DNA from: JBOGDS01 sp050743075
GTDB taxonomy: Bacteria > Actinomycetota > Actinomycetes > Jiangellales > Jiangellaceae
Length of the DNA stretch: 62,446 nucleotides
Direction: 5' to 3'
Assembly (NCBI GenBank): GCA_050743075.1
Contig: JBOGDS010000009.1
Span: 1 to 62,446, forward strand
The notes beneath the pieces are model-generated. The model was not told the DNA's origin. It worked only from the letters and a program-made list of their open reading frames with translations, and made no database searches. Position 1 is the first letter of the stretch, and every line of letters starts with the position of its first letter. Position numbers and translations under genes: made by a program. Below are positions 60,210 through 62,446 of this stretch, piece by piece.

Positions 60210-61289
60210 ATGCAGGTGGCCGACGACCCGGTGGGGTCGCTGCGGCCCCGTATCCAGGGTGTGCTCGACGATCTGCTGGACCGCCAGCGGGACGTGCTCG
60301 GCGACCAGAGCCCCGACCTGCTCCCGCTGGTCGACGCCGCGGCCGAGCTGCTCGCGGGCGGCAAGCGGCTGCGTCCCGCGTTCTGTTACTGGGGCTGGCG
60401 CGGCACCGGAGCGCCCGACGGTCCCGCCATCCTGGCCGCGGCTGCCTGCCTCGAGCTGTTCCACGCTGCCGCCCTGATCCACGACGATCTGATGGACGGC
60501 TCGGACACCCGCCGCGGCATGCCCTCCGCGCACCGGCGTTTCGCCGACGTCCACGCAGCGCGCCAGTGGCGTGGGGACCCGGACCGGTTCGGCGGCGCCG
60601 TGGCCCTGCTTCTCGGGGATCTGTGCCTGGGATGGAGTGACGAGCTACTGCATTCCGCCGGCCTGCCGGACGAGGCACTGCGCCGGGGGCGACCCTTGTT
60701 CGAGCGGATGCGCACGGAGCTGATGGGCGGTCAGTACCTCGACGTCCTGGAGCAGGCCAGTGGCGGCCTGTGGCCTGCCGGCCAGGCCGATCGCGCCCGG
60801 CGGGTCATCCGCTACAAGAGCGCCAAGTACTCGGTCGAACATCCCCTGCTGCTGGGCGGCGCACTGGCCGGGGCACTACTGCCGTTGCTGGCTGCGTACT
60901 CCGCCTACGGGCTCGCGCTCGGCGAGGCGTTCCAACTCCGTGACGACGTGCTCGGGGTCTTCGGTGACCCGGACCGGACCGGAAAGCCGGCCGGCGACGA
61001 CCTTCGTGAGGGCAAGCGCACGCTGCTGGTCGCCTACGCCACGGAGCGCGCCACGGCGAGCCAGGCGGCGACCATGTCGGAGCTGCTCGGTGCCCCGGAC
61101 CTGTCCGACCGCGACGTCGACGTGCTGCGTGGTGTGATCGTCGGGACCGGGGCCCTGGACCGGGTGGAGCACCTGGTCGCCGAGCTGGTCGGCCAGTCGG
61201 CCGCCGCGCTGGATGCGGCGCCGGTCGCCGCCGAGGCGCGCGCCGCGCTGGGCGTGCTCATCACGGCGGCGACGGCCCGCACGGTCTAG
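60210..61289 (+). CDS. Polyprenyl diphosphate synthase (geranylgeranyl type)
   Basis: 359 aa, all-helical isoprenyl diphosphate synthase. First aspartate-rich motif HDDLMD (Asp92, 93, 96), second QLRDDVLGVFGD (Asp245, 246), and GGKRLRPAF at about 50-58. The residues before the first motif (LELFHAAALI) include Phe and His, which favours medium-length products such as GGPP, but chain length needs testing. ATG 60210 is 8 bases after TAGGGT (60196-60201), so the transcript may be leaderless; GTG 60204 is an alternative. Confidence 0.88.
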   Translation: MQVADDPVGSLRPRIQGVLDDLLDRQRDVLGDQSPDLLPLVDAAAELLAGGKRLRPAFCYWGWRGTGAPDGPAILAAAACLELFHAAALIHDDLMDGSDTRRGMPSAHRRFADVHAARQWRGDPDRFGGAVALLLGDLCLGWSDELLHSAGLPDEALRRGRPLFERMRTELMGGQYLDVLEQASGGLWPAGQADRARRVIRYKSAKYSVEHPLLLGGALAGALLPLLAAYSAYGLALGEAFQLRDDVLGVFGDPDRTGKPAGDDLREGKRTLLVAYATERATASQAATMSELLGAPDLSDRDVDVLRGVIVGTGALDRVEHLVAELVGQSAAALDAAPVAAEARAALGVLITAATARTV

Positions 61290-61308
61290 ACGACCCGCCC
61301 CCTTGCAG

Positions 61309-61367
61309 TCACTGGAGGGTTTCCCGCCCTTCGCCGACAATGTAAGGCGGAGAACCCTCCACTGACG
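61309..61367. repeat. Nested inverted repeat after the polyprenyl synthase gene
   Basis: GTCACTGGAGGGTT (61309-61322) pairs with AACCCTCCACTGAC (61354-61367) at 13 of 14 positions, and an inner CCGCC/GGCGG pair lies in the 31-base loop. Position 20 bases after a stop codon suggests a terminator. Confidence 0.7.
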
Positions 61368-61441
61368 GACGTGTGGCAACCGCACGGCGGCGATCGCGTC
61401 GGAGTTCGGGCTGGCGCGGCGGAATCCGTACACTCACCTGC

Positions 61442-62446
61442 GTGGACCTGCACGTCTCCGAGGCGCCTGTCGGCCGCATGGTGGACGGCCGCTACCGCGT
61501 CGATGCGACGCTTGCCCGCGGCGGCATGGCCACCGTGTACCGGGCACTCGATACCCGGCTCGACCGCGTCGTGGCGCTGAAGGTGATGCACCCGGAGCTG
61601 GCCGTCGACGACGAGTTCGTCGAGCGCTTCATCGGCGAGGCCCGCTCCGCTGCGCGCCTGTCCCACCCGGCCGTCGTTGCCGTCTTCGATCAGGGTGAGG
61701 ACGCCGGCTCAGTCTTTCTCGCGATGGAGTACGTCGAGGGCCGAACGTTGCGACGGGTGCTGCGCGACCGCGGGCGGCTCTCGCCCGAGCACGCGCTGAA
61801 GCTCGTCGAGCCTGTGCTGGCCGCTCTCGACGCCGCACACACGGCCGGCATCGTCCACCGCGACGTCAAGCCGGAGAACGTCCTCGTCGGCGACGACGGG
61901 CGCGTCAAGGTCGCCGACTTCGGACTGGCGCGGGCCCTCAGCGACGCGTCCACGGCCACCCGCGGGCTGCTGCTCGGCACCGTCAACTACATCTCGCCGG
62001 AGCAGGCCCTCGGCGAGGCCGCGACGCCGCGCTCGGACGTGTACTCGGCCGGTGTGATGCTCTACGAGCTGCTGACCGGTGCGCCCCCCCACACCGGGCC
62101 GACCGACTTCGTGATCGTCCGCAGCCACATCGACGAGGACGTGCCGGCGCCGTCCGAGACCGAGCCCGCAGTACCCGGCCCGGTCGACGAGCTGGTGCGC
62201 CGATCGACCACGCGTGACCCGGAGCAGCGTTATGCCGACGCCGGCGCATTTCTCGCGGCAGTTCGGGGCACACGCGCCGCGCTGGACTCCGCCGTGCCCG
62301 GCCTGGAGCCACGCGAGTCCGCGGGCGTCTCGATCGCCGAGGCCATGACCTCGACGCACGCGGTCCACGGCCCCGGCCGCCTCTCGGACCACACCACCGT
62401 GCTCCCACGCACGGGCGTGATCCCCCGGCCGCCCGCACGGGCGCGC
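61442..62446 (+). CDS. Serine/threonine protein kinase, N-terminal part (runs off window)
   Basis: 335 codons to the window edge, no stop. Hanks-type kinase domain (about 15-285): glycine loop LARGGMATVYRA, Lys47 in VALKVMH, catalytic Asp141 in VHRDVKPENVLVG, Asp159 in ADFGLAR, activation segment ending GTVNYISPEQ. It closely resembles the actinobacterial kinases that carry PASTA repeats outside the membrane; any membrane helix and PASTA domains would lie beyond 62446. GTG 61442 is 7 bases after TACACT (61429-61434), a probable -10, so a leaderless start is likely. The following juxtamembrane part is Pro/Arg-rich. Confidence 0.92.
   Translation, partial: MDLHVSEAPVGRMVDGRYRVDATLARGGMATVYRALDTRLDRVVALKVMHPELAVDDEFVERFIGEARSAARLSHPAVVAVFDQGEDAGSVFLAMEYVEGRTLRRVLRDRGRLSPEHALKLVEPVLAALDAAHTAGIVHRDVKPENVLVGDDGRVKVADFGLARALSDASTATRGLLLGTVNYISPEQALGEAATPRSDVYSAGVMLYELLTGAPPHTGPTDFVIVRSHIDEDVPAPSETEPAVPGPVDELVRRSTTRDPEQRYADAGAFLAAVRGTRAALDSAVPGLEPRESAGVSIAEAMTSTHAVHGPGRLSDHTTVLPRTGVIPRPPARAR

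Noticed and set aside
56872..61289. A carotenoid gene cluster
   Set aside because: Only a CrtI-like oxidoreductase and a polyprenyl synthase are present, separated by minus-strand SIMPL and metF genes; no phytoene synthase or cyclase in the window.

Overview
The window is a piece of an actinobacterial chromosome. It is GC-rich throughout, GTG starts are common, and many genes are joined by ATGA or GTGA stop/start overlaps. Family content points the same way: an actinobacterial ferrochelatase with extra cysteines, the cell-division protein SepH, DUF5998, DUF7455, an LprG lipoprotein with its MFS partner, an MprAB-like two-component system next to an HtrA protease, a LigB-type ligase, and an actinobacterial LexA box. 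The order hemH, sepH, DUF5998, acetyltransferase, parC, parE, sigA recalls the conserved core of Streptomyces-type chromosomes. I cannot name a genus. No rRNA, tRNA or CRISPR array was recognised.

Layout. 1-946: the end of an IS630-type element inside a dead ABC-2 permease gene. 949-8629: inositol monophosphatase, ferrochelatase, an ECF sigma factor with a membrane partner, a secreted protein, an MFS exporter, a sugar-lactone oxidase and SepH. 8699-14848: a palindromic repeat, an ACT protein, a broken thymidine kinase gene, a phosphatase, DUF5998, a GNAT/acyl-CoA synthetase fusion and a toxin-antitoxin pair. 15020-21916: ParC, a second copy of the palindromic repeat, LprG/MFS, a sucrase/ferredoxin-like protein and carbonic anhydrase. 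22012-32754: a peptide-type ABC transporter with two binding proteins, an ArsR/DUF5937 regulator, a disrupted aldo-keto reductase and a second toxin-antitoxin pair. 33043-41697: ParE, DUF7455, DUF456, an SDR, a frameshifted Pr6Pr gene, SigA, a decayed SpoIIE-type phosphatase and a DNA glycosylase. 41720-54433: stress protein, phospholipase, acyltransferase, DinB, the MprAB-HtrA unit, LigB, membrane proteins, SURF1, ArfB and PAC2. 54641-62446: an SOS-box-controlled DUF6504/HEPN pair, YbaK, a carotenoid-type oxidoreductase, SIMPL, MetF, a polyprenyl synthase and the start of a Ser/Thr kinase.

How genes work together. The two-component operon and the protease behind it both carry TCTCAG-N5-TCTCAG direct repeats, which suggests one envelope-stress regulon. 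The two binding-protein genes of the peptide transporter share a 70-bp upstream block (62 of 70 identical) with a perfect palindrome that also lies in the promoter of the divergent regulator. A perfect actinobacterial LexA box sits just after a well-spaced promoter that reads into DUF6504-HEPN.

Two themes stand out beyond the core genes. First, five genes look broken by different kinds of lesion: IS insertion plus nonsense, deletion plus frameshift, amber codon, single-base frameshift, and multiple frameshifts. Either this region is decaying or part of it is sequencing error. Second, many long intergenic palindromes occur, including one two-copy family (8699-8786 and 17660-17756) and a nested 94-bp cruciform (48843-48936).
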